Origin: Treponema sp.
Lineage (GTDB): Bacteria > Spirochaetota > Spirochaetia > Treponematales > Breznakiellaceae
Direction of reading: 5' to 3'
DNA length: 44,432 bases
Assembly (NCBI GenBank): GCA_031256445.1
Contig: JAIRQN010000013.1
Location: 1 to 44,432, forward strand
Under the pieces are notes generated by a model. That model saw only the letters and a list, made by a program, of their open reading frames with translations, did not search any database and was not told the DNA's origin. The number at the start of each line of letters is the position of its first letter. Within the stretch, counting starts at the first letter, position 1. Positions 16,341-25,311 of this stretch are shown here, one piece after another. The position numbers and the translations under genes were made by a program.

Positions 16341-19300
16341 TTCAAAACAATGAAATTCATGAACAAATCAGGAAAAAATTTTCCTTTCCGCTGATTTTGC
16401 TGACAACCGGATGCTGTTTGTTTGTCCTTGTTATTTATTTATTTTTTTTCAACAACGAATTAAAGAAAAATATGTATGAAAATATCAATGTCGCCGCGAT
16501 GGTAACCGAGCATGAAATTGACAATTTAAAAATAAACGGGCGTATTGCGGCAATGGGGATTGCGAATAACCCCGACCTGATAGAAGCTGTTATGAGCAAT
16601 GACCGTGACAGAATAATAGGGGTGGTAAACATTCTGAAGACAATAGCGCAGGTAGATTTCTGCTCCATACTTGATAAAGACGGCATTGTCATTACAAGAA
16701 CAGATCAGCCTGAAATTTACGGCGACAGTCTTACGCATCTTCCCCATATAAGAATGGCGCTGGACAAAAAAAGAGAGGCGTTTGTTTCGCAGGGCGTAAC
16801 CGTTGATTTTGGCGTTCGCGCGGGTTCGCCCATATATGACGATGAAATGAAAATAATCGGCGTCGTTTCGGTGGGATTTAAACTGAGTAACACAAAATAT
16901 GTCAACGAGCTGAAAGCGCTTACAATGTGTGAAATCAGTATCTTCAGCAATGGCGAAAGAGTTGCCACGACTATCTCTGATTCTGTTGACCCGTTCGGAG
17001 TGGCGATGAGGCTTCCCGAATATGTCAGCAATATTGTGCTTGCCGGAGGCTCCTATACCGGAAATATGAATATTGCGGGACAGAACATACTCGCCAAATA
17101 CATACCCATTTTCAGCGCGGACGACGAAGTTGTCGGGATGGTTGGCGTAGGCTATTACACCGCTGATGATATGAACAACATGATGCTGTTCATCCTGAGC
17201 GGGATAATAATAACATTAATCGCGATTGTTGTCTGCATTCTGCTTGCAAGGTTTATTATCAGGATCGTTGAACGCCATCTGAGTGACATGATAAATGAAG
17301 TGCGTAACGCGGATGAAACGGCGCGCCTGGCGGTTGAAGAAAAAAATATGCTTACGAATATCAACGAGATAATGAACGGCCTGGATATTATGATATTCGT
17401 CACCGATCCGAAAACGGATAAAGTTCTGTTTATGAATGAATGCATGAAACGGCATTATAACATTGAAGAAGATCCTGTCGGAAAAGTATGCTATAAAATC
17501 CTTCATAGGGGAGTTAACGCGCGGTGCGATTTCTGTCCCTGTATCAAACTTGACAAAGAACCTGATAAGCCAATCGTCTGGGATCAAAACGATTCTAAAA
17601 CGGATTTTATTTACCGCAGGGTAGACAGATACATTAATTGGCCAAACGGGCAAAGGGTTCATATACAGCACTCTATTGACATGACGGAATTAATTGCCGC
17701 GAAAGAAGCGGCGGAGTCGAGCAACCGCTCCAAGGGATATTTTCTCGCGCAGATGAGTCATGAAATACGCACTCCGATGAACGCGATATTGGGCATTTCG
17801 GAAATTCAGTTTCTGAACAGGAAACTTTCGCCGGACGCGGAAGAAGGATTCAGAAAGATATACGAGTCCGGCAGTTTATTGTTGAATATAATAAACGACA
17901 TTCTGGATTTTTCAAAAATTGACGCGGGTAAACTTGAAATAGTTCCTGAAAAATACGATGTGCCGAGTCTGGTAAACGATGTTGTTCAGCTTAAGCGGCT
18001 GCGTTTTGAGAATAAACCCATCTTTCTTAATATTAATCTGGACGTGAATACCCCCAGTGAGCTGATAGGCGATGAACTTCGCATAAAACAAATACTCTAT
18101 AACCTGCTTTCCAACGCTTTCAAGTATACGGAATCCGGCGAAGTGGATCTTTCAGTTTGCGCCGAATCCGAAAACAATAGTGACACCGTAACGCTCGTTT
18201 TCCGCGTGGAAGACACGGGACAGGGAATGACAGAAAGCCAGATCTCAAGGATATTCGATGAGTACTCGCGTTTCAATATGGAGACAAACCGCGGCATTTC
18301 CGGCACGGGCCTGGGCATGAGTATCACAAAACGCCTTATAGAAATGATGGGCGGAAAAATTCATGTGGAAAGCGAACCGAACAAAGGGTCAATATTTACC
18401 GTGCGCCTGCCGCAGACGCAGTGCGGCGCGGTTGTATGCGGCGCGGAAATAGCCAAAAATCTGCGGGAATTCAGTTTTCGCGACACATCGTTTCAAAAGA
18501 AATCGCAGATCGTACACGAATATATGCCTTACGGCAAAGTGCTGGTTGTGGATGATGTCGAATCAAATTTAATTGTCGCAAAAGGGCATTTGACCCCGTA
18601 CGGGCTTGATATAGAAACCGTAAACAACGGATTCGACGCGATAGAAAAAATAAAAAACGGAAAGAATTACGATATTGTGTTTATGGATCACATGATGCCC
18701 AAAATGGACGGTTTAAAAACGGTAAAAATCATGCGTGAAATGGGCTATACGCAGCCTATCGTCGCATTGACAGCTAACGCCGTTATAGGACAGGAAGAAA
18801 TGTTTATGTCCAATGGTTTTAACGGTTTTGTTTCCAAGCCGATAGATTCGCGCGATTTGAATCAGATATTGATGAAATTAATACGGGATAAAAATACGCA
18901 GCGCGAAATAAATATGAATAAAGACGCTCCCGGTTCCGCGAAAGAGACGGTAAAAAGCGATGAATTGATAGCGGCTGCCGTTAAGGATATTAAAAACGCC
19001 GTTATCGTGCTGGAGAATTTATTGCCGCTGATTAATACCGGAGTCATTATCAGCGGCGGCGCGGATATGGTATTATTCAGCACAACCGTTCACGGAATGA
19101 AAAGCGCGCTCGCCAATATAGGTGAAAATAAACTTTCGGATATTGCGTTCAGGCTGGAACAGGAAGGTAATAACAAAGATATCGCTTTGTTATCATCAGA
19201 AATTCCGGAATTTATAACCGGACTCCGGTCATTAATGGACAGAATAAAAACAGCCGATAAAGACGAAAACACTGAAGTTACACATAACGATATGATTTTT

Positions 19301-19507
19301 CTGCGGAATACCCTGAATGAAATTATAACAGCGTGCGGAAAACTCAATATTAAAGACGCGAAAACCGCCCTTGCCGGCCTAAAGGAAAGAAAATGGCCCG
19401 GTGAAATAAACGAAATGTTGAGTGAAATTTCCATGCATATAGTGCGGGGCGAATATAATAAAGCTGAAGCCGTTGTAAACAAAATGAATGAAAAGAATGA
19501 AGATTAA
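16331..19507 (+). CDS. Hybrid sensor histidine kinase: Cache sensor, cysteine-rich PAS, HisKA, ATPase, receiver, HPt
   Basis: This membrane sensor has 1058 aa. A first membrane helix (about 17-40) and a second (about 285-310) flank a periplasmic Cache-like domain. A PAS-like region (345-455) contains a cysteine cluster, C387, C399, C402 and C404 (RCDFCPC), which could bind a metal or respond to redox state. HisKA (H477 in [10 protein letters not shown]), an HATPase domain (NLLSNAFKYT, DTGQGM, GTGLGMSI), a receiver (D786 in FMDHMMP) and a C-terminal HPt (H921 in VHGMKSALANIG) follow. It therefore holds three of the four steps of a phosphorelay. It overlaps the HD-GYP regulator by ten bases. 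GGTGATGGA precedes the ATG. Confidence 0.93.
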   Translation: MPVIQNNEIHEQIRKKFSFPLILLTTGCCLFVLVIYLFFFNNELKKNMYENINVAAMVTEHEIDNLKINGRIAAMGIANNPDLIEAVMSNDRDRIIGVVNILKTIAQVDFCSILDKDGIVITRTDQPEIYGDSLTHLPHIRMALDKKREAFVSQGVTVDFGVRAGSPIYDDEMKIIGVVSVGFKLSNTKYVNELKALTMCEISIFSNGERVATTISDSVDPFGVAMRLPEYVSNIVLAGGSYTGNMNIAGQNILAKYIPIFSADDEVVGMVGVGYYTADDMNNMMLFILSGIIITLIAIVVCILLARFIIRIVERHLSDMINEVRNADETARLAVEEKNMLTNINEIMNGLDIMIFVTDPKTDKVLFMNECMKRHYNIEEDPVGKVCYKILHRGVNARCDFCPCIKLDKEPDKPIVWDQNDSKTDFIYRRVDRYINWPNGQRVHIQHSIDMTELIAAKEAAESSNRSKGYFLAQMSHEIRTPMNAILGISEIQFLNRKLSPDAEEGFRKIYESGSLLLNIINDILDFSKIDAGKLEIVPEKYDVPSLVNDVVQLKRLRFENKPIFLNINLDVNTPSELIGDELRIKQILYNLLSNAFKYTESGEVDLSVCAESENNSDTVTLVFRVEDTGQGMTESQISRIFDEYSRFNMETNRGISGTGLGMSITKRLIEMMGGKIHVESEPNKGSIFTVRLPQTQCGAVVCGAEIAKNLREFSFRDTSFQKKSQIVHEYMPYGKVLVVDDVESNLIVAKGHLTPYGLDIETVNNGFDAIEKIKNGKNYDIVFMDHMMPKMDGLKTVKIMREMGYTQPIVALTANAVIGQEEMFMSNGFNGFVSKPIDSRDLNQILMKLIRDKNTQREINMNKDAPGSAKETVKSDELIAAAVKDIKNAVIVLENLLPLINTGVIISGGADMVLFSTTVHGMKSALANIGENKLSDIAFRLEQEGNNKDIALLSSEIPEFITGLRSLMDRIKTADKDENTEVTHNDMIFLRNTLNEIITACGKLNIKDAKTALAGLKERKWPGEINEMLSEISMHIVRGEYNKAEAVVNKMNEKNED

Positions 19508-19563
19508 ACCGGTATCATCTTTCGGAGTAATATTTGCAATAATGTTTATTTTTCCTGTGTTCT

Positions 19564-19631
19564 TCATGGCATGAAAAGCGCGCTTGCCAATTAAGTTAAA
19601 GCAAAAAACATGGCCGGGGAAATTATATAAT
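19564..19631 (+). pseudogene. Relic of the neighbouring kinase's HPt and C-terminal coding sequence
   Basis: Positions 19564-19592 match the HPt-histidine region of the upstream kinase gene (19089-19117) at 26 of 29 bases and still read HGMKSALAN. A few bases later, in another frame, 19596 onward reads LKQKTWPGK, resembling LKERKWPGE from the kinase C-terminus (about 19380-19405). In the intact gene these two pieces are about 300 bp apart; here they are adjacent. This looks like the remnant of a duplicated gene end with an internal deletion. The first match is strong; the second is moderate. Confidence 0.55.
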
Positions 19632-19650
19632 TTGTGTTTAAAGCTTTTAA

Positions 19651-20793
19651 CTACCGGGGCGTCTTCGCTACATCGCAAATGCGGCGCGCCATGTTGTCCA
19701 GAGAGACCTGTTCCATTACATGGCCCATCTCGTAAGCTACGCGGGGCATTCCGTAAACGACCGCGCTTGCTTCGTCCTGGCCGATTGTTATTCCGCCTTC
19801 CCTGAAAATGGTTCCCAGATGCTGCGCTCCGTCCCGTCCCATGCCGGTCATAATCACGCCAAGAGCGTGATTCGAGTAGTTCATCGCGACCGAAGCAAAA
19901 AGAACATCCGCCGAGGGCCTGTGGCCGGAAACAAGAGGAGCGTCGGAAAGACGCACAACAGGGTTGCTTAACGCCTTTTTCTCTACTTCCAGGTGCTTGC
20001 TTCCCTGTGCAATCAGGATTCTGCCGGGTTTTATTTCATCGCCGTCTTCGGCTTCCTTAACATCCAGAGGACAAATTCGATCCAGGCTTTTCGCGAATTC
20101 ATTTGTAAAGCCTACGGGCATGTGCTGTACCACAACAATTGGAACGCGCAAATCCTCGTCCAGTTTTGCGAATACGACCCTCAATGCGTCAGGACCGCCT
20201 GTACTGATACCTATTGCGATTATTTCTGTTTTTCCCGGTTTTCTTAAAGGAGTCGGCGGCTGAGCCGGAGCGGCGGGAGCGGCGGAGGCTAACTTGAAAT
20301 GTACCGCAATATCCGAATTTTTCATCGAAGGCGTTTTTGGCGCATATTCCGAAGGCGTAAGAAGTACTTTACCCTGTGACTTTCTGTATGAGCCTCCGTA
20401 GCCAAGAAGCATTCCCATAAGGGTATCTTTTACTACATGAATATCCTCGGAAACCGAGCCTGAGGGCTTTTGTACGAAATCACTTGCGCCTAGCGCAAGG
20501 GCTTCCATTGTAATTTCCGCGCCTTTTGCCGCGATAGACGAAAGGATAACGACAGGAATTGTAATTCCTCTTTTCTTTCTTTCTTTAAGAAATTCGATGC
20601 CGTTCATCTCCGGCATTTCCAGGTCCAAAACGATAATATCAGGGTTTACCCTGGATATTTTCTGTAAAGCGAAAATACCATTCATGGCTTTTTCCGCTAC
20701 TGTCAGGCCAGGAGTATCCTCGACCATGTGACCAATCAAATTGCGCATAAGCGCTGAGTCATCAACAATTAATACACTAATCTCGTTTGCCAA
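19651..20793 (-). CDS. cheB: Chemotaxis protein-glutamate methylesterase CheB
   Basis: CheB removes methyl groups from chemoreceptor glutamates and so resets adaptation. The 380-aa protein has an N-terminal receiver (D57 in VLDLEMPEMNG), a proline/alanine-rich linker (about 165-188), and a C-terminal methylesterase domain. The catalytic triad is visible: S197 (GISTGGP), H224 (VQHMP) and D321 (MTGMGRDG). Translation starts at TTG (20793), with AGGAG eight bases before it inside the end of cheR. The two genes are only nine bases apart and are translationally linked. Confidence 0.96.
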   Translation of the reverse strand: MANEISVLIVDDSALMRNLIGHMVEDTPGLTVAEKAMNGIFALQKISRVNPDIIVLDLEMPEMNGIEFLKERKKRGITIPVVILSSIAAKGAEITMEALALGASDFVQKPSGSVSEDIHVVKDTLMGMLLGYGGSYRKSQGKVLLTPSEYAPKTPSMKNSDIAVHFKLASAAPAAPAQPPTPLRKPGKTEIIAIGISTGGPDALRVVFAKLDEDLRVPIVVVQHMPVGFTNEFAKSLDRICPLDVKEAEDGDEIKPGRILIAQGSKHLEVEKKALSNPVVRLSDAPLVSGHRPSADVLFASVAMNYSNHALGVIMTGMGRDGAQHLGTIFREGGITIGQDEASAVVYGMPRVAYEMGHVMEQVSLDNMARRICDVAKTPR

Positions 20794-20802
20794 GATAATC
20801 TC

Positions 20803-21624
20803 CTAAACATTTTTTTGGTATAGCGTCGCCCATTCGGTCTTTAAGAACTCAAATTTTGTAGCCATTCCGAACAATGATTCCGAATGACCTATAAACAGGA
20901 AAGATTTAGACGCCATTGAATCATAAAAACGGTTTATAACAGCGGTTTGAGCGACTTCGTCAAAATAAATTATTACATTCCGGCAGAAAACAATGTCAAG
21001 GTTTCTTTGCTGCGAATCGTTTTTAAGGTTATGATAGTCAAATTTTATTTTGGACTGGATATCGGCGTGGACTTTATAACCGCCGTTCACTTTGTCAAAG
21101 TATTTGGCCAGGTAGTTATCCGGTATACCGACTATGCGGCTTTCGGCGTAAAAACCCTCTTTCGCAGTCATTAAACACTTAAGGGATATATCGCTTGCCA
21201 GAATTTCGAATCTCCATGTCGGCGGTAAAATTTCGTTCAGCAGCATGGCGATTGTGTAAGGCTCTTCGCCTGTTGAACATCCGGCGCTCCAGAGCCTTAT
21301 AACGCCTGAAGGACCCTTTCTGATTTTATTGATTATTTCCGGAACAACATACTTTTCCAATGCGTCAAAATGCGCCTGATTTCTGAAAAACCGGGTCAAG
21401 TTGGTTGTAATTGAGTCCAAAAAACCTTTGAGTTCTTCTTTGTCTGCTTTGATACTGTCATAATACACCTTAACGGAACTGACACCCTTTTCACGAAGCC
21501 GTTCTTTTAGTCTGCTTTCCAGTATGGAACGGTTTGTTGGCGTGAATGTAATACCGCTTTCAGCGTAAATAAGCTGACGGTACAATTCAAACTCTGCATC
21601 TTTGAGAAACTCAAGATCTGACAT
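20803..21624 (-). CDS. cheR: Chemotaxis protein methyltransferase CheR
   Basis: CheR methylates chemoreceptor glutamates using S-adenosylmethionine. The protein has the N-terminal helical domain (LIYAESGITFTPTNR) and the methyltransferase domain with SAGCSTGEEPY (SAM-binding) and CRNVIIYFD. A longer frame opens at 21798, but I choose the ATG at 21624. The family normally begins close to this point, a near-perfect promoter (TTGACA, 17 bp, TATTAT) ends six bases before this ATG, and the extra N-terminal part overlaps a probable divergent gene. No Shine-Dalgarno site precedes the ATG, so the mRNA may be leaderless. cheB follows directly. Confidence 0.93.
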   Translation of the reverse strand: MSDLEFLKDAEFELYRQLIYAESGITFTPTNRSILESRLKERLREKGVSSVKVYYDSIKADKEELKGFLDSITTNLTRFFRNQAHFDALEKYVVPEIINKIRKGPSGVIRLWSAGCSTGEEPYTIAMLLNEILPPTWRFEILASDISLKCLMTAKEGFYAESRIVGIPDNYLAKYFDKVNGGYKVHADIQSKIKFDYHNLKNDSQQRNLDIVFCRNVIIYFDEVAQTAVINRFYDSMASKSFLFIGHSESLFGMATKFEFLKTEWATLYQKNV

Positions 21625-21630
21625 ATATAT

Positions 21631-21659
21631 ATAATATTTTACAATTTCGATTCTGTCAA
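21631..21659 (-). promoter_or_regulatory. cheR promoter, probably leaderless
   Basis: On the minus strand TTGACA (21654-21659) and TATTAT (21631-21636) are exactly 17 bp apart. Only six bases separate the -10 box from the cheR ATG (21624), so the normal start site would be the A of the ATG itself. There is no Shine-Dalgarno site. Confidence 0.65.
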
Positions 21660-21704
21660 TAGGGTAGAATGAATCTGGAGTTTTTAATTGATATATGTTA
21701 ACAT

Positions 21705-22247
21705 TTGCCGGTGAATTACCCTCCTTTAAGGAACCTTGATCTTCGCGCACCGCTTGTTTATCAAAGAATCCAAAATCCTGTTTTAAGGGGGTTTCCATTC
21801 AATTTTCAGGTAAAACCAGCAAAAAACGAGGAAATTTTACTTTGTTTTAATCTTGATCCTGCCAATAGCCGCAGTATAGAGCCGGAAAAAGCGCGGTTTA
21901 TTGATATTCTTTCGTTTACGGGGCAAAAAAACACCTCTGATGAAGGAAAACCCGGTGTTTCAGACAGTAAAATTGATTGTTCAGGCGATGAAAAAGGTCA
22001 GACAGTATCACTTCCGGCTGGAAATTACCTTTTTATGCAAAGCCGCAGCGATATTCAGGAGCCTTGTACAGCCCAAAATACGGCGAATCCGGTAAATACC
22101 ACGGACGAATGGCTTGATTTGGCAATTGAACAACAAAAAGACGGTCTTTGGGAGCGAAATGTATTACAGGACATTCTTTTTGTCCGGTTTTTTTATGAAG
22201 ACAACGCCCTGGTTACCCAGGTGTTCAGACCGGTAGTAAAAAAATAA
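21705..22247 (+). CDS. Unrecognised 180-aa protein, divergent from cheR
   Basis: I do not recognise the family. The frame opens right after a TAA at 21699 and starts with TTG at 21705 (or GTG at 21711); neither has a clear Shine-Dalgarno site. The protein is soluble, with a patterned N-terminal part (LDLRAPLVYQRIQNPVLRGFPFNF), a polar and probably disordered centre (about 75-105), SLPAGNYLFMQSR, and a compact C-terminus (WLDLAIEQQKDGLWERN...LFVRFFYEDNALVTQVFRPV). The C-terminal part reads like a real folded domain. It overlaps only the dispensable 5' extension of cheR. A link to the kinase 48 bp downstream is possible but not shown. Confidence 0.65.
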   Translation: MPVNYPPLRNLDLRAPLVYQRIQNPVLRGFPFNFQVKPAKNEEILLCFNLDPANSRSIEPEKARFIDILSFTGQKNTSDEGKPGVSDSKIDCSGDEKGQTVSLPAGNYLFMQSRSDIQEPCTAQNTANPVNTTDEWLDLAIEQQKDGLWERNVLQDILFVRFFYEDNALVTQVFRPVVKK

Positions 22248-22295
22248 AAAATTTGCTATAACTTATATATTAGTATCCGTCATTGTTAAGAAAAT

Positions 22296-25253
22296 ATGCC
22301 GTTTAAGGCAAGAGAGAAGCAGTCATTGAATAATCAAGTGAAACTGTTCTGTAAAAGAGTCCTGATAGCGCTGGGTATATTGTCTGTACAATTGCCTGTT
22401 TTTGCGCAGCAAGAGGCTCAGCCTGTAGTAAAAGTCGCCATGAGCGAAGACACGCCGATTGCTGTAGGGCGCTTGCTGCAAATGGCGTTACAGCGTTCAG
22501 GCTGTCAAATGGTTACCAATGTTATGGGAATGCGCACATCCATAGCCGATGTAGACTACGGTAATGCCGCGATTTTGCCGAGCCAGACCGATGGCTTGCA
22601 TCGGACATTTACTAACCTGATTAAAGTGCCTGTGCCTATTGATTATGTGGAATTTACCGCCTTTACCCGCAGCGATGATACATACAATTTTTCTTCGTGG
22701 AAAGATCTGGCAGGGTTAAGGTTCTGTTATCGCTGGCAGAATTTATATGTGGCAAACAATGCCCCGCAGACAGGAGCCTCTGGTTTTATTATCGTGAATG
22801 ATCTTAAGGATGTTTGGGATTCTCTCCTTAATAACAAAGCCGATGTAACGGTTCTTCCGCGTGTCATCAATTTTGATTTTCGAATTCCGCCGGGGATTAA
22901 AAAAGCGGACATCGTTGACAGTATTCCGTGTTACACTTATGTAAACAAGGATTATGCCTATTTGGTTCCTCTGCTTGAAAAAGCGTATGGAGAGCTGCTT
23001 GATAACGGCAATCTGGAATCGATTAGGGAATTTTATCTGACCGACAGGATTCCCGGCGACAAAAAGATTGTACTGCATATAAGTTCCTATAATATGAGAG
23101 TTGAACGGGAACGCCGTCAAAAAGAAGCCATTCAGAAAGTCCTGGAAGCGAATGACAATATTGAGTACCGGAATTTCAGTTTGAACGCATACGAATATTT
23201 CAATAACCCCAGCTTTAACAATATTTACTCAGACATGATCCGTGCGGAATATATCACTAAAAATATTGACCTGGTTATCGCTTCCGATGACGAAGCGCTT
23301 CAATTTGCGCTGGATAATTATTATACGCTGTTTACCAGAGTGCCGGTGGTATTCTGCGGAGTCAGTAACCTTACCGCCTCCGCGCTGTATAGCCTTGAAA
23401 AATATATCACCGGAATTTCCGGAACGCTTTCTTTCAGTGAGACAACCATGGAAATGCTGCGGTTATATCCCAAAACGAAACAGATTTTTATTTTAAACGA
23501 TCACTACCTGTCCCGAAGCGCCAGTCTGCGCAATAATTTTGAAAAAATTATAGAGGCCAGCGAATTGCCGGTGGAATTTATTTTCAGCGAGAATAAGCCG
23601 TTTGCTGACATTCTGGATGATATCCGCAATTTTGGATCCGATACGCTGGTTTTGATTGGAAATTATCTTTTGGACAGCGGCAATATGTTTTATTCTGAAA
23701 TTGATGTGCAGATGCAGGTTTCTTCAGCGTCCCGGAATCCTGTATTTTGCCTGACTTCATCATATATAGGACATGGAACATTGGGCGGGCTTGTTTCCGA
23801 TCCTGACATAAAGGGCCGTATCGCCGCTTTAATGGCAGTTGACATACTTAAGGGGAAGCCTGTTGCTGATATTCCGGTTATTATTAATTCCGCGTCATAT
23901 AACATCTGGGAGTTTGATCATGAAATAGCCAGAATGTACGGTTTTAACATAAATAAGCTGCCTGCGGGACATGTCATTATTAACCGCATATTGCCGGTAT
24001 GGGAATCAAACCCGCAGATGTTCATGTTTGCGATAGTGATTGGGGTGTTTATGCTGCTGATCATCTGCGGGCTGATAATATTTCTAAGGATATTGGCAAA
24101 GAAGCAGGCGGAGGCGTCCAGCGCGTCAATCGCAAAATCGTCATTCCTGGCGAATATGAGCCATGAGATACGGACGCCGATGAACGCAATCATTGGCATG
24201 TCATCCATAGGCATATCCGCAAATGATTCTGACCGGAAGGATTACTGCTTTAAACGGATAAACGAAGCGTCAACGCATCTGCTTGGAATCATAAACGACG
24301 TTCTGGATATGTCCAAGATAGAAGCCGGAAAGTTTGAATTGTCATATTTGGATTTCAGCCTTGAAGAAATGATACAAAAGATAGTTAACATTAACAGTAT
24401 ACGCCTGAGTGAAAAGAGCCTGAATTTTACTGTAAAGATTGATCCCGGCATTCCAAAAATTCTGTTTGGCGATGAACAGCGGCTGACGCAGGTCATTACC
24501 AACCTGATAGGGAACGCGGTAAAGTTTACGCCTGAAAACGGCTCCATTCAGTTTTTCACAAAGTATTTGGGAGAGGAAGACGGCGTATGTTCGATACAGT
24601 TTTCCATAAATGATACCGGTATAGGAATTAGCCGTGAACAGCAAAAAAATCTGTTTCAGTCTTTTCATCAGGCGGAAAGCAGCACGTCAAGGAAATACGG
24701 CGGCACTGGTCTTGGTCTGTCCATTTCGAAAAATATCGTGGAAATGATGGAAGGCAGGATATGGCTCGAGTCGGAATTGGGAGAAGGCGCTACCTTCACT
24801 TTTATTATAAAAGTAAAACGCGCCAAAGAAAAAGAACACACGGAATTTGAAAACAGCCGGACGATTATGCAGTTCAGCGGGCAGTGCATTTTACTGGCTG
24901 AGGACATGGAAATTAACACTGAGATTATTCAGGCGCTGCTTGAACCTACGAAGCTCGCCATAGATGTCGCGGTGAACGGCGAAGAAGCGGTAAAAATGTT
25001 TAAGGCGGCGCCTGACAAATACAGCATGATATTTATGGATGTTCAGATGCCCCAGATGGACGGTTATGAGGCAACGCAGATAATCCGCGCACTTGATATG
25101 CCTAAGGCAAAAAGCATCCCGATAATCGCCATGACAGCGAATGTATTCCGCGAGGACATTGAAAAATGTCTTGCCGCAGGCATGAACAGCCATATAGGCA
25201 AGCCGCTCAACTTCGATGACGTTCTTGAAAAATTGCGCGTATATTTGACCTAA
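22296..25253 (+). CDS. Hybrid histidine kinase with two periplasmic-binding-protein-like sensor regions
   Basis: This is a membrane sensor kinase of 985 aa. A signal-anchor or signal peptide (about 15-38, ending VFAQQ) is followed by a solute-binding-3/PAAT-like region (about 44-245, [10 protein letters not shown] to YLTDRIPG). A second region resembles the ABC_sub_bind family (about 257-560, [35 protein letters not shown]). A membrane helix (576-598) leads to HisKA (H623 in [10 protein letters not shown]), an HATPase domain ([25 protein letters not shown]) and a receiver (D915 in [11 protein letters not shown]). There is no HPt, so another protein must complete any relay. Putative ligands are amino acids, sugars or other small solutes. 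The ATG lacks a good ribosome site; a TTG at 22326 or GTG at 22338 would give a more typical signal peptide. Confidence 0.88.
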   Translation: MPFKAREKQSLNNQVKLFCKRVLIALGILSVQLPVFAQQEAQPVVKVAMSEDTPIAVGRLLQMALQRSGCQMVTNVMGMRTSIADVDYGNAAILPSQTDGLHRTFTNLIKVPVPIDYVEFTAFTRSDDTYNFSSWKDLAGLRFCYRWQNLYVANNAPQTGASGFIIVNDLKDVWDSLLNNKADVTVLPRVINFDFRIPPGIKKADIVDSIPCYTYVNKDYAYLVPLLEKAYGELLDNGNLESIREFYLTDRIPGDKKIVLHISSYNMRVERERRQKEAIQKVLEANDNIEYRNFSLNAYEYFNNPSFNNIYSDMIRAEYITKNIDLVIASDDEALQFALDNYYTLFTRVPVVFCGVSNLTASALYSLEKYITGISGTLSFSETTMEMLRLYPKTKQIFILNDHYLSRSASLRNNFEKIIEASELPVEFIFSENKPFADILDDIRNFGSDTLVLIGNYLLDSGNMFYSEIDVQMQVSSASRNPVFCLTSSYIGHGTLGGLVSDPDIKGRIAALMAVDILKGKPVADIPVIINSASYNIWEFDHEIARMYGFNINKLPAGHVIINRILPVWESNPQMFMFAIVIGVFMLLIICGLIIFLRILAKKQAEASSASIAKSSFLANMSHEIRTPMNAIIGMSSIGISANDSDRKDYCFKRINEASTHLLGIINDVLDMSKIEAGKFELSYLDFSLEEMIQKIVNINSIRLSEKSLNFTVKIDPGIPKILFGDEQRLTQVITNLIGNAVKFTPENGSIQFFTKYLGEEDGVCSIQFSINDTGIGISREQQKNLFQSFHQAESSTSRKYGGTGLGLSISKNIVEMMEGRIWLESELGEGATFTFIIKVKRAKEKEHTEFENSRTIMQFSGQCILLAEDMEINTEIIQALLEPTKLAIDVAVNGEEAVKMFKAAPDKYSMIFMDVQMPQMDGYEATQIIRALDMPKAKSIPIIAMTANVFREDIEKCLAAGMNSHIGKPLNFDDVLEKLRVYLT

Positions 25254-25276
25254 GCAGGCATTGCGCATACCGTCGG

Positions 25277-25305
25277 TTTATTTTTAAATATTTATAATAT
25301 ATAAT
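25277..25305 (+). promoter_or_regulatory. Putative fliG promoter, probably leaderless
   Basis: TATAAT at 25300-25305 lies six bases before the ATG at 25312. A weak -35 (TTTATT, 25277-25282) is 17 bp upstream. A second TATAAT overlaps at 25293-25298. No Shine-Dalgarno site precedes the gene. Confidence 0.4.
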
Positions 25306-25311
25306 TCCTTC

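Noticed and set aside
21625-21798. N-terminal extension of CheR
   Set aside because: The extension has no family resemblance, has no ribosome site, spans the TTGACA/TATTAT promoter, and overlaps a probable divergent gene.
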